NCBI RefSeq assembly: GCF_034427435.1
Contig: NZ_JAXQNP010000004.1
Location: forward strand, 248,001-312,000
From: Nitrospirillum sp034427435
GTDB taxonomy: Bacteria; Pseudomonadota; Alphaproteobacteria; Azospirillales; Azospirillaceae
Direction: 5' to 3'
DNA: 64,000 bases
Shown here: one piece after another, positions 43,814 to 52,579 of the stretch
Layout of the letters: each line of letters begins with the position of its first letter
Numbering within the stretch: the first letter of the stretch is position 1
The notes under the pieces: model-generated
What the model was told of the DNA's origin: nothing
What the model saw: the letters and a program-made list of their open reading frames with translations, nothing else
Databases searched by the model: none
Translations under genes and position numbers: made by a program

Positions 43814-44419
43814 TCAGCGGTTGACGGCTTTCTTCATTCTTGAAGCACTGGCGATCCGTTTGAATGCGAGGTGGATCTGCTCTTCGCTGATGTTGTCCGG
43901 GTCGTAGGGGCCGCCGTACCAGTCGAGGGCCTCCTTCTTCTTTTTGCTGCCTCTGCCCTTGTCGGGCCCGGCGATGTCTTCGAGGAACTCGTAGTAGCCG
44001 GGCAAACCGCCGCAATCCTCGGGCGGGCAGCGCCGCTCTCCGCCGAGGAACTGAGGGTATGGCTGGTCCGGCTGGGCGGCCTCGACGCGCTCGATGATGA
44101 TCCGGTGTTCCCAGTTGTCGCCCATATCGTAGACGTAGCCGATGGTCTCGACGCCGGCGTCGAGCAGCTTCTGCAGCTTGACCGTGCTGGCGCGCTTGAT
44201 GGTGCGGCCCCAGTCCATGCCATCGGGGTCGGGCAGGCCGTAGGTTGTCCCTTCCACCTCGAACTCCCAGAGATGGTAGTCGAGCCAGCCCATGGCGGCC
44301 TGGATGATCTTGTGGAGCGCCGCGAGGCTGGTGGTGCCGCGCACGGCGACACGCCGCCAGACCAGGGGCTCGGTATGAAGCAGTTCGATGCGCAGGATGG
44401 CGAGGGTGTCGGCGGTCAT
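43814..44419 (-). CDS. Plasmid pRiA4b ORF-3-like protein (IS66 passenger)
   Basis: A 201-residue protein of the pRiA4b ORF-3 family (IL-type start LAILRIELLHTEPLVWRRVA, then AMGWLDYHLWEFEVEG, and the family core YDMGDNWEHRIIIERVE followed by GERRCPPEDCGGLPGYYEFL). Its function is unknown; proteins of this family often ride in or near IS66 elements. Its ATG overlaps the tnpC stop (ATGA), and it lies inside the element's terminal repeats, so it is cargo rather than host sequence. Confidence 0.9.
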   Translation of the reverse strand: MTADTLAILRIELLHTEPLVWRRVAVRGTTSLAALHKIIQAAMGWLDYHLWEFEVEGTTYGLPDPDGMDWGRTIKRASTVKLQKLLDAGVETIGYVYDMGDNWEHRIIIERVEAAQPDQPYPQFLGGERRCPPEDCGGLPGYYEFLEDIAGPDKGRGSKKKKEALDWYGGPYDPDNISEEQIHLAFKRIASASRMKKAVNR

Positions 44420-44720
44420 GCCGCGAGTTTGTCAGCCTGGCGCGTCCAGTTCCAGGGGAGAAGCTCGGCCAGCCGGTTGATGGGGTGGCCCTTGGCCATG
44501 CGGTCCAGGACGTCGGCCAGATAGGCTTCGGGATCAAGCCCATTCAGCTTCGCCGTCTCCAGGACGGAGTAGAGGAGTGCGGCCCTGTCGCCGCCCGCCT
44601 CGGAGCCCAGGAACAGGAAGTTCTTCCGGGTGAGGGCGATGCCGCGCAGGGAGCGTTCGGCGGGGTTGTTGTCGATGGCGATGCGGCCGTCGGCGGCATA
44701 GAGGGTGAGCTGGTCCCAGC

Positions 44721-46042
44721 GGGACTGTCAGGAATTTCGTGCTCGGTGGGGTCATAATGAGGAAGAAGGAGACCCTCTATGGCCCGACGCAAAGAGCCAG
44801 TTATCCCCGACGCGATCCTGGACCAGTTGCTGGCCGGGGCGGATGCCAAGACGGCGTTTGAACAGAACGGCCTGCTTGAGCAGTTGAAGAAGGCTCTGAC
44901 GGAACGCGCCTTGAAGGCGGAACTGGATCACCATCTTGCGGATGATGATGGCGGCAACCGGCGCAACGGCTATGGCCGCAAGACGGTGCTGACGGATGGT
45001 GGCCCGGTTGAGCTGGCCATACCCCGGGACCGGACGGCGACGTTCGATCCGCAACTGATTGGCAAGTACCAGCGGCGCTTTCCGGGCTTCGACGAGAAGA
45101 TCATCTCGATGTACGCACGGGGCATGTCGACGCGTGAGATCGCGGGGCACCTGCGGGAACTCTACGGCATCGAGGTATCGGCCGACCTGATCTCGACAGT
45201 CACGGACGCGGTGATCGAGGAAGTGACGGCCTGGCAGAACCGACCGCTGGAGGCGATCTACCCGCTGGTGTTCCTGGATGCCATCCGGGTGAAGATCCGG
45301 GATGAGAGCCTGGTGCGTAACAAGGCCATCCACGTTGCCATCGGCGTGCGGGCCGACGGCACCAAGGAAGTGCTGGGCCTCTGGATCGAGCAGAACGAAG
45401 GCGCCAAGTTCTGGCTGCGGGTCCTGAACGAACTGAAGAACCGGGGCGTTGAAGACATTCTGCTGGCCGTGGTCGATGGCCTGAAAGGCTTCCCCGAAGC
45501 GATCGCTGCCGCCTATCCCGAGACCATCGTGCAGACCTGCATCGTCCACCTGCTGCGCCACAGCATGGAGTTCGCCTCCTGGAAAGATCGCAAGGCCATC
45601 GCCGGTGCCCTGAAGACAATTTACGACGCCGTGGACGACAAGGCGGCCGAGGCCGCGTTGACCGCCTTCGAGGTCGGCCCCTGGGGCGAAAAACACGCCG
45701 CAATCGGCAAGGCCTGGCGCCGAGCGTGGCAGGAGGTCATTCCCTTCTTCGCCTTCCCGCGCGAGGTCCGGCGGATCCTTTACACCACCAACGCCATCGA
45801 GGCGCTGAATTCCAAGCTGCGCCGGGCGGTCCGCGCCAGGGGGCACTTCCCTAATGACGAGGCGGCCCTGAAGCTGCTGTTCCTGGTCTTGAACCGGGCG
45901 GAGAAAGATTGGAAAATGCCACCGCGCGAATGGACAGCGGCCAAGGCCCAGATGGCCGTCATGTTCGGTGAGCGGTTCTCAAAGGCGATGAGCGCCTGAT
46001 TGTGAAACCGACCCCACCGAGCACGAAATTCCTGACAGTCCC
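44721..46042 (+). mobile_element. IS256-family insertion sequence inside IS66 tnpC
   Basis: Perfect 33-bp inverted ends starting GGGACTGTCAGGAATTTCGT at 44721-44753 and 46010-46042, with the 8-bp target duplication GTCCCAGC at 44713-44720 and 46043-46050. The 1,322-bp element holds one transposase gene. Perfect ends and duplication indicate a recent insertion, later than that of the IS66 element. Confidence 0.96.
44779..45999 (+). CDS. IS256-family (mutator-type) transposase
   Basis: A 406-residue full-length transposase. Catalytic Asp in PLVFLDAIRVKIRDESLV, second Asp in LLAVVDGLKGFPEAI, the family CxxH-like segment TCIVHLLRHSMEF, and Glu in YTTNAIEALNSKLRRAVRAR. The N-terminal part carries the usual helix-turn-helix (YARGMSTREIAGHLRELYGI). 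A good AAGGAG ribosome site precedes the ATG at 44779. No damage is seen, so it may be active. Confidence 0.96.
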   Translation: MARRKEPVIPDAILDQLLAGADAKTAFEQNGLLEQLKKALTERALKAELDHHLADDDGGNRRNGYGRKTVLTDGGPVELAIPRDRTATFDPQLIGKYQRRFPGFDEKIISMYARGMSTREIAGHLRELYGIEVSADLISTVTDAVIEEVTAWQNRPLEAIYPLVFLDAIRVKIRDESLVRNKAIHVAIGVRADGTKEVLGLWIEQNEGAKFWLRVLNELKNRGVEDILLAVVDGLKGFPEAIAAAYPETIVQTCIVHLLRHSMEFASWKDRKAIAGALKTIYDAVDDKAAEAALTAFEVGPWGEKHAAIGKAWRRAWQEVIPFFAFPREVRRILYTTNAIEALNSKLRRAVRARGHFPNDEAALKLLFLVLNRAEKDWKMPPREWTAAKAQMAVMFGERFSKAMSA

Positions 46043-47413
46043 GTCCCAGCGGGTCAGTGCATACCCGATGGCCTTGCCGAGTGTGTTCTTCGCCGACAGG
46101 CGCTGCCGCTGCGCCTCGAGCCATGGCTTGAGGTCGTCCAGGATGGGAACGGCCAATTGCCGTCGGGCGTTCCGGCGCTGGTCGGCCGACAGGCCGGTGA
46201 TCGCGGCCTCGACCTCATAGAGGCGCCCGATCCGGCGCAAGGCCTCCTCGGCGATCGGTGACTTGGTCTTCTCGTACTGGTCGTAGAGGTGCCGCCGCGC
46301 ATGCGCCCAGCACGCCGCGTGGACGATGGTTGGTGGTGCGATGCTGGACGGTCGCGTCAGGGCCTTATAGCCGGTGTAGGCGTCGGCCTGGATCACCCCG
46401 CTGAACCCGGCGAGATGGTCGCGGGGCCGCTCGCCCTTGCGGTCCGGGCTGAAGCGATAGAACGCCGCTGGCGCACGCTCGCCGCACCAGGGCCGTTCAT
46501 CGACCAGATAGGTCCAAAGGCGACCAAGCCTGGTCTGGCCGTTGCCGGGGGCCAGCACCTTGATCGGCGTGTCGTCGGTGTGGATGATCGGCGCCGCCAT
46601 CACATGGGCGCCGATCAGACCGGCCAGGGGCGCCACCCACCAGGCGGCATGGCCGACCCAATCAGCCAAGGTCGCGCGCTCGATCGCGACGCCCTCGCGC
46701 GCCAGGATCGCCGATTGCCGGTAGAGCGGCAGCCCGTCCAGATACTTCGACACCACGACATTGGCCAACAGGCCGGGCCCGGGGCGCCCCTTCTCCACCG
46801 GCAGGTCCGGTGCCGCTGCCTGGATGATCGCCTCGCACGCCCGGCAGGAGAGCTTCGGCCGGATGTGGCGGATCACCTTGAGCCGGGCCGGGACCTTCTC
46901 CAGCACCTCGGTCACGTCCTCGCCCAGCTTGGAGAAATGCGTGCCGCCACAACCGGGGCAGACATCACCGGGCGAGTGGATGACCTCCTCGCGCACCAGA
47001 TGCTCTGGCAAAGGCCGACGCACCGGATGGCGCTGGTCCCGTGGGCGCCGTTCCGGGGCCGCGCTCCCCGCATCCAGCGACGGCGCCGTCCGGGCCGCTT
47101 CGCCTTCCTCCAGGTCTTCCAGCATTAGTTCCAGTTGCGCGATCTGCCGGTCCAGCTTCTCCGACGAGCGGCCGAACTGCATCCGGCGCAACTTGGCGAG
47201 TTGGGCCTTGTACTGTTCGATCAGGATGCGCGCGCCGGTCAGTTCCGCCCGCGCCGCGGCCAGTTCAGCCTCGCGTTCGGCAAGCCGGGCACGAAGCTCG
47301 GCGATCTCTCCGGCGGCATCGATCATGGGACCGGATTATACCCGAAACCGCCACCATCGGCAGGGTGGTGGACAGCATCCGAGTCACTTTGCCGCGTGGG
47401 GGCCGCGCGGGCT

Positions 47414-47761
47414 TCAGCACGCCGCCTCCGGCCGCCAGGTCCGCACCGGCGTCCGCCAATCGATCCCCTCCAGCAGCATGGAAACCTGGGCGGCGGTGAG
47501 CGCGACAGAGCCCTCCTTGGCCTGCGGCCAGACAAACCGGCCGCGCTCCAGCCGCTTGGCGAACAGGCAGAGGCCCTGGCCGTCCCACCATAAAATCTTG
47601 ATCAGGTCACCGCGACGGCCCCGGAAGGCGTAAAGTGCGCCGTCATGGGGATCAAGCTTCAGCATCGTCTGCACCTGGGCGGCCAGGCTGTCGAACCCAC
47701 GGCGCATGTCCGTGGCGCCGCACGCCAGATAAAGGCGAACATTGCCGGGAATGCCGATCAC
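47414..47761 (-). CDS. tnpB: IS66 accessory protein TnpB
   Basis: A 115-residue IS66 Orf2 protein: VRLYLACGATDMRRGFDSLA, then YAFRGRRGDLIKILWWDGQG and LCLFAKRLERGRFVWP. Needed with TnpA and TnpC for transposition of IS66 elements. The start overlaps the tnpA stop (ATGA). Intact. Confidence 0.95.
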   Translation of the reverse strand: MIGIPGNVRLYLACGATDMRRGFDSLAAQVQTMLKLDPHDGALYAFRGRRGDLIKILWWDGQGLCLFAKRLERGRFVWPQAKEGSVALTAAQVSMLLEGIDWRTPVRTWRPEAAC

Positions 47762-48207
47762 GACAGCGCCGCCAAAACCCGGCGCAAGGCGCCCTCGCTG
47801 ACATCACCGGTGATCCGCAACCTCACACCGGTCGGCAGTTCGACCTCGATCACGCCTACGGCCATGGGCGCGCCCTCCGGCACCTCGGGCACGAGGGCCG
47901 GTTCGGGCAAAGCCCCGCCGTCAATGACCGAGACCGGCACGAACCCCGTCAACTCGCCTGACCGGAATTGCTTGCGCCAAGTCGATAGTTGGCCAGTGCT
48001 GATACCGTGCATCCGGCACGTCAGGCTTGGCGACGACCCCGGCGCCACACTCTGCGCCAGAACCCGCAGCTTCTCCTCAATGCTCCAACGCCGCCGCCGC
48101 TCCGGCCCGCTCAGAACCTCGCCCTGCAACTCCGCAGCGCTCGTATGAGCACTTCGAAGCGCCTCCTTGCTAATCACCGATACCGCGTCCATGCCCCCAC
48201 CGCTCAA
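47758..48207 (-). CDS. tnpA: IS66 accessory protein TnpA
   Basis: A 149-residue protein with the IS66 Orf1 helix-turn-helix (RRRRWSIEEKLRVLAQSVAP, then CRMHGISTGQLSTWRKQFRS) and a C-terminal part ending in IEVELPTGVRLRITGDVSEG. Starts near the right terminus of the element; an inner ATG (MDAVSV) six codons later is also possible. Intact. Confidence 0.9.
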   Translation of the reverse strand: MSGGGMDAVSVISKEALRSAHTSAAELQGEVLSGPERRRRWSIEEKLRVLAQSVAPGSSPSLTCRMHGISTGQLSTWRKQFRSGELTGFVPVSVIDGGALPEPALVPEVPEGAPMAVGVIEVELPTGVRLRITGDVSEGALRRVLAALS

Positions 48208-48269
48208 GCTGAGCAGCCAGCATGCCCATCAATAACGCCATGAGAAGGCGACCCTGCGCTGACGCTTAC

Positions 48270-48582
48270 GGTGCCGCTCACGGCGACGGCGCTGCTGGGC
48301 AGCTACGACAGCGCCGTGACCTATGGCCAGTCGCGCATCCTGGTGGTGTGGACGCGCCTGCTGCTGCCCAACGGCAAATCCCTGGTGCTGGACCGCTTGC
48401 CGGCCACCGACACGGAGGGCCACGCGGGTCTGGAGGAGGAGGTTGATTACCACACCAGCCGCCTGCTGCGCGGCATGGTGCTCTCGACCCTGCTGGGGGT
48501 ATCCGGCGAACTGGTCCGCAATGGCGATACCCAGTCCACCGGCGGCGGTAATGTTGTGGTGGCCGGAATTGACTGTTTTTGA
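48270..48582 (+). pseudogene. trbI: TrbI/VirB10 conjugal-transfer protein, C-terminal fragment
   Basis: The frame reads VPLTATALLGSYDSAVTYGQ, then SRILVVWTRLLLPNGKSLVL and GLEEEVDYHTSRLLRGMVLS followed by TLLGVSGELV, the C-terminal outer-membrane-complex domain of TrbI/VirB10 proteins, with stop at 48582. The N-terminal two-thirds are absent. The left flank of the IS66 element does not continue the gene, so it was truncated before IS66 arrived. The TrbI C-terminal helix region also ends early. No other transfer genes are in the window. Confidence 0.75.
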
Positions 48583-48883
48583 CAGCTTGAAAGTGGCTCG
48601 CGTCGCCGATTCGCATCGGGTCGCGGCAGGCGTTGGTTTGGGGGCTCTCTATCGCCTACTATCGACCCATATGTCTTTCGGGTTGTTAGTGATGTCGTCA
48701 ACGCCAATATATTAGCATTGATGCGGCATGGTGTCGCGTGTCTGAGTGCCGCGTCGGCGCCGGTATTAACGGTCCGTGAACCGCAATTAAATTAGCGCCG
48801 CTGCAAACTTTATTGTTTGCCCCTTTGCGTACACCTATTTAGGTAACAGATCGGACACAACCTGGCAGGGAAGTCTCGGTCTC
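48583..48883 (+). promoter_or_regulatory. Upstream region of the type I secretion cluster
   Basis: No gene seen. AT-richer patches (for example 48705-48720 and 48780-48840) probably contain the promoter of the secretion operon. A GCAGGGAAG ribosome site lies before the GTG at 48884. No operator could be assigned. Confidence 0.45.
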
Positions 48884-51076
48884 GTGCAATCCACAAACCC
48901 TACTGATTCGGCGGAAGACGCCTCCCCCGCGTCTCAGGTCAACAGCGGGCTGGAGTGCCTGCGGGCCGTGCTGGGCTTTCACGGCCTGGCGGCGGACGTG
49001 GGGCAGTTGCGCCACGCCACGGGCACGGCCGCAGCCCTGACCCCGGCGGAGCTGGTGCGCCTGGCGCGGCGCCAGGGGTTGAACGCGCGCGAGGTGAGCA
49101 GCGGGTGGGAGCGGCTGCCCGCCCTGTCCCTTCCGGCCATCGCCGTGTTGGCGGACGGCGGCTACGCCGTGCTGGCGCGCATCGCCGACGACCGCGCCCT
49201 GCTGCTGGATCCCGCCACCGGCAACCCCGCCGTCTGGGGCAAGGCGGAGTTCGAGGCGCGGTGGAGCGGCCGGCTGATCCTGACCACCAAGCGCCTGTCC
49301 CTGAGCGACCTCGGCCGCCGCTTCGACATCGGCTGGTTCCTGGCGGCCATGGTCAAGTATCGCTGGATCCTGGGCGAGGTGCTGGTCGCCAGCCTGTTCC
49401 TGCAGTTGTTCGCGCTGGTGACGCCGCTGTTCTTCCAGGTGGTGGTGGACAAGGTGCTGGTGCACCGGGGCCTCAGCACCCTGGACGTGCTGGTCTTCGG
49501 CCTGGTGGCGGTCTCGATCTTCGAGACGGTGCTGTCGGGCCTGCGCACCCATGTCTTCAGCCACACCACCAACCGCATCGACGTGGAACTGGGCGCCCGC
49601 CTGTTCCGCCACCTGCTGGGCCTGCCGCTGGCCTATTTCGCCAGCCGGCGGGTGGGTGACAGCGTGGCCCGGGTGCGCGAGCTGGAGACCATTCGCAATT
49701 TCATCACGGGCTCGGCCCTGACCCTGGTGGTGGATCTGGTGTTCACCGTGGTCTTCATCGCGGTCATGCTGGCCTATTCCGGCTGGCTGACGGCGGTGGT
49801 GCTGCTGTCCCTGCCGCTGTACGCCGCCATCAGCATGGGCGCCGGCCCCGTCTTCCGCCGCCGGCTGGACGAGAAGTTCCGCCGGGGTGCCGAGAACCAG
49901 GCCTTCCTGGTGGAGGCGGTGGGCGGCATCGAGACCGTGAAGGCCATGGCGGTGGAGCCGCAGCTGCAACGCAAGTGGGAGGAGCAGCTGGCCGGCTACG
50001 TCCAGGCCTCCTTCCGGGTGGCCAGCCTGGGCAACGTCGCCAGCCAGGCCATCCAGCTGGTGTCCAAGCTGGTGTCGGCCGGCATCCTCTACTTCGGCGC
50101 CGGGGCGGTGATCGCCGGCAAGATGACGGTGGGGGAGTTGATCGCCTTCAACATGCTGGCGGGGCGGGTCAGCCAGCCGGTGCTGCGCTTGGCGCAGCTG
50201 GGCCAGGACTTCCACCAGGCCAAGCTGTCTGTGGACAGGCTGGGCGACATCCTGAACACGCCGACGGAGCCGCAGGCGCGGCCGGGGCAGACGGCGCTGC
50301 CCCACCTGAAGGGCGCGGTGGCGCTGGAGCATGTGCGCTTCCGCTACCGGCCCGACGCGGCGCCGGTGCTGGAGGATGTGTCGGTGACGGTGGCGGCGGG
50401 GCAGAGCATCGGCATCGTCGGCCCCTCCGGCTCGGGCAAGAGCACGCTGACCAAGCTGCTGCAGCGCCTGTACGTGCCCGAGGCGGGCCGCGTGCTGGTG
50501 GACGGGGTGGACATCGCCCAGGTGGACGCCGCCTGGCTGCGCCGGCAGATCGGCGTGGTGCTGCAGGAGAACGTGCTGCTGAACGGCACGGTGCGGGAGA
50601 ACATCGCCCTGGCCGATCCGGCCATGCCGCTGGAGCGGGTGATGCACGCGGCCAATCTCGCCGGGGCGCATGAGTTCATCCTGGCGCTGCCCCAGGGCTA
50701 TGACACCGTGGTGGGGGAGCGGGGGGCCAGCCTGTCGGGCGGTCAGCGCCAGCGCATCGCCATCGCCCGCGCCCTGGTGACCGACCCGCGCATCCTGATC
50801 TTCGACGAGGCGACCAGCGCCCTGGATTATGAAAGCGAGCGGGTGGTGCAGCAGAACCTGGGCGCCATCAGCCGCAACCGCACCGTCTTCATCGTCGCCC
50901 ACCGCCTGTCGGCCGTGCGCCATTGCGACCGCATCCTGACGCTGGAAGGCGGCCGGGTGGTGGAGGACGGCAGCCATGAGGAGCTGGTGCGCGCCGGCGG
51001 CCGCTACGCCACGCTGTACCACCTGCAGCAGGGCGCCACGGCGGTGGTGCGGGCGGGAGGCATCAATGTCGGCTGA
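48884..51076 (+). CDS. Type I secretion ABC transporter, HlyB-like
   Basis: A 730-residue inner-membrane exporter of the HlyB/RtxB class, one of three parts of a type I secretion system (the outer-membrane TolC-type channel is not in this window). Domains: an N-terminal C39-like domain (about 15-135) in which the peptidase Cys position reads Ser (NSGLECLRAVLGFHG), so non-cleaving, as in HlyB; six membrane helices (about 155-430); and an ATPase domain with Walker A GPSGSGKST, signature LSGGQRQRIAIARAL and Walker B ILIFDEATSALD. The start is GTG 48884. The gene overlaps the HlyD-like gene by 11 bases. Confidence 0.95.
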   Translation: MQSTNPTDSAEDASPASQVNSGLECLRAVLGFHGLAADVGQLRHATGTAAALTPAELVRLARRQGLNAREVSSGWERLPALSLPAIAVLADGGYAVLARIADDRALLLDPATGNPAVWGKAEFEARWSGRLILTTKRLSLSDLGRRFDIGWFLAAMVKYRWILGEVLVASLFLQLFALVTPLFFQVVVDKVLVHRGLSTLDVLVFGLVAVSIFETVLSGLRTHVFSHTTNRIDVELGARLFRHLLGLPLAYFASRRVGDSVARVRELETIRNFITGSALTLVVDLVFTVVFIAVMLAYSGWLTAVVLLSLPLYAAISMGAGPVFRRRLDEKFRRGAENQAFLVEAVGGIETVKAMAVEPQLQRKWEEQLAGYVQASFRVASLGNVASQAIQLVSKLVSAGILYFGAGAVIAGKMTVGELIAFNMLAGRVSQPVLRLAQLGQDFHQAKLSVDRLGDILNTPTEPQARPGQTALPHLKGAVALEHVRFRYRPDAAPVLEDVSVTVAAGQSIGIVGPSGSGKSTLTKLLQRLYVPEAGRVLVDGVDIAQVDAAWLRRQIGVVLQENVLLNGTVRENIALADPAMPLERVMHAANLAGAHEFILALPQGYDTVVGERGASLSGGQRQRIAIARALVTDPRILIFDEATSALDYESERVVQQNLGAISRNRTVFIVAHRLSAVRHCDRILTLEGGRVVEDGSHEELVRAGGRYATLYHLQQGATAVVRAGGINVG

Positions 51077-52577
51077 GCCCCTGAGTGCGAAACCAATGGG
51101 TGCCGATCCCAGCCTGAAACCGCTGGTGAAGCCCCCGGTTCTGCCCAAACGCCGCCGGGAGGAGCGGGAGTTCCTGCCCGCGGCGCTGGAGATCATGGAC
51201 ACGCCGGCCTCGCCCCTGGGGCGGGCCATCGGCGCCACCCTCATCGGTTTCTTCACCCTGGCGGTGCTGTGGGCCTGTGTCGGCCATATCGACATCATCG
51301 CCACCGCTCCCGGGCGCATCGTGCCCTCGGGCCGGGTGAAGGTGGTGCAGCCCATGGACAGCGGCATCGTCACGGCCATCCAGGTGCAGGATGGCGACCA
51401 CGTGGCGGCCGGCCAGCCGCTGATCCTGCTGAACGCCACCACTACGGCGGCGGACCGCGACCGGGCGACGGCGGAGCTGATCCAGGCGCGGCTGGACGTG
51501 GCGCGGCTGACGGCGCTGCGCACCGGCCTGGACGGCTCGGCCGCCGCCCTGGCGCATGCGGAAAAGGCCTTCGCCGTGCCGGCGGGGGAGCCCGCCATCG
51601 CCCCCATCCTGGTGGAGCGCACGCGCGCCGCGCTGCGCGCCCAGGCCCAGGCCCAGGTGGCCAAGCTGGCGGCGCTGGACCAGCAGATCGCGCAGAAGGC
51701 GGCGGAGGCGGATGAGGTGACCGTCACCACCGCCAAGCTGACGGCCTCCACCGCCCTGCTGGCGCAGCAGGCGGACATCCGGCGCCAACTGGTGGAAAAG
51801 GAATACGGCAGCAAGCTGACCTACCTGGATGTGCAGCAGCGCCTGGTGGAACAGCAGCACGAACTGTCCGCCCAGACGCAGAAGGCGGCGGAGGTGGCGG
51901 CCGCCCGCCACGCGTTGGAGGGGCAGCGCGCCCAGGCGGTCAGCGACTTCGCCCACCAGGTGCTGGACGATTTGGCGACGGCGACGCAGAAGGCGGCGGA
52001 ATATGCGCAGGACCTGATCAAGGCGGACCAGCACCTGGCGCAGCAGACGCTGACGGCGCCGCTGTCCGGCACGGTGCAGCAGCTGGCGGTGCACACGGTG
52101 GGCGGGGTGGTGACGCCGGCGCAAGGCCTGCTGGTCATCGTGCCCGACGACGTGCCCCTGGTGGTGGAGGCCAGCGTGGACAACCGCGACATCGGCTTCG
52201 TGCACCGGGGCCAAGAGGTCGAGATGAAGGTGGAGACCTTCACCTTCACCCGCTATGGCCTGGTGCACGGCCATGTGCTGGACGTCAGCCGCGACGCGGT
52301 GACGCCGGACCGTGACACCCCCACGGCCAGCAACAGCGCCCGCGCCCCCGGCGAGGACGCGACCAGCGCCGCCGACCGGCAGCGGGCCAGCACCACGCCC
52401 GTCTATGTGGCGCATATCGCCCTGGACCGCACCAGCCTGATGGTGGACGGGCGGGAGGAGCACCTGGCCACCGGCATGGCGGTGACGGCGGAGATCAAGA
52501 CCGGCCGCCGCCGCGTGATCGATTATCTGCTCTCCCCCTTGGGCGAGTATGTGCACGATGGCTTGAGGGAGCGGTGA
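51066..52577 (+). CDS. Type I secretion membrane-fusion protein, HlyD-like
   Basis: A 503-residue periplasmic adaptor. A cytoplasmic N-terminus is followed by one membrane segment (about residues 52-72, GRAIGATLIGFFTLAVLWAC), a lipoyl-type half motif (GRIVPSGRVKVVQPMDSGIV), a long alpha-hairpin coiled coil (about 130-330), and a beta-barrel C-terminus (APLSGTVQQLAVHTVGGVV, then LVVEASVDNRDIGFVHRGQE). It joins the ABC exporter to an outer-membrane channel. The ATG at 51066 lies inside the exporter gene, which argues for coupled translation. Confidence 0.95.
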   Translation: MSAEPLSAKPMGADPSLKPLVKPPVLPKRRREEREFLPAALEIMDTPASPLGRAIGATLIGFFTLAVLWACVGHIDIIATAPGRIVPSGRVKVVQPMDSGIVTAIQVQDGDHVAAGQPLILLNATTTAADRDRATAELIQARLDVARLTALRTGLDGSAAALAHAEKAFAVPAGEPAIAPILVERTRAALRAQAQAQVAKLAALDQQIAQKAAEADEVTVTTAKLTASTALLAQQADIRRQLVEKEYGSKLTYLDVQQRLVEQQHELSAQTQKAAEVAAARHALEGQRAQAVSDFAHQVLDDLATATQKAAEYAQDLIKADQHLAQQTLTAPLSGTVQQLAVHTVGGVVTPAQGLLVIVPDDVPLVVEASVDNRDIGFVHRGQEVEMKVETFTFTRYGLVHGHVLDVSRDAVTPDRDTPTASNSARAPGEDATSAADRQRASTTPVYVAHIALDRTSLMVDGREEHLATGMAVTAEIKTGRRRVIDYLLSPLGEYVHDGLRER

Positions 52578-52579
52578 GC

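Larger units (their letters stand above)
44416..47326 (-). pseudogene. tnpC: IS66 transposase TnpC, interrupted by IS256-family element
   Basis: The N-terminal part (47326 down to 46043) shows a coiled-coil start (EIAELRARLAEREAELAAAR), a zinc-binding motif (CPGCGGTHFSK; CRAC) and the DDE core (IIHTDDTPIKVLAPGNGQTR; QADAYTGYKAL; HAACWAHARRHLYD). The C-terminal part (44720-44416) continues with LYAADGRIAIDNNPAERSLR and WNWTRQADKLAA. Joining the halves without the IS256 copy and one 8-bp duplicate gives AIGYALTRWDQLTLYAADGR in frame and 526 residues, so the only lesion is that insertion. Confidence 0.93.
43787..48269 (-). mobile_element. IS66-family element, split by an IS256-family insertion
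   Basis: The ends read GTAAGCGTCAGCG at 43787 and its inverse CGCTGACGCTTAC ending at 48269, the IS66-type terminus. The 8-bp target duplication GGTGCCGC is intact at 43779-43786 and 48270-48277, so this was a simple insertion that has not since rearranged. Gene order on the minus strand is tnpA, tnpB, tnpC and a passenger gene. Removing the nested IS256 copy and its duplicate gives an element of about 3.15 kb. Confidence 0.95.

Noticed and set aside
46043..47326. tnpC N-terminal part as a complete 455-residue transposase
   Set aside because: The last residues come from the inserted IS256 end; the true C-terminus with the NNPAERSLR motif lies on the far side of that element.
48839..51814. 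Minus-strand open frame of 991 codons opposite the exporter and adaptor genes
   Set aside because: Shadow frame; the plus strand encodes clear ABC-transporter and HlyD signatures.
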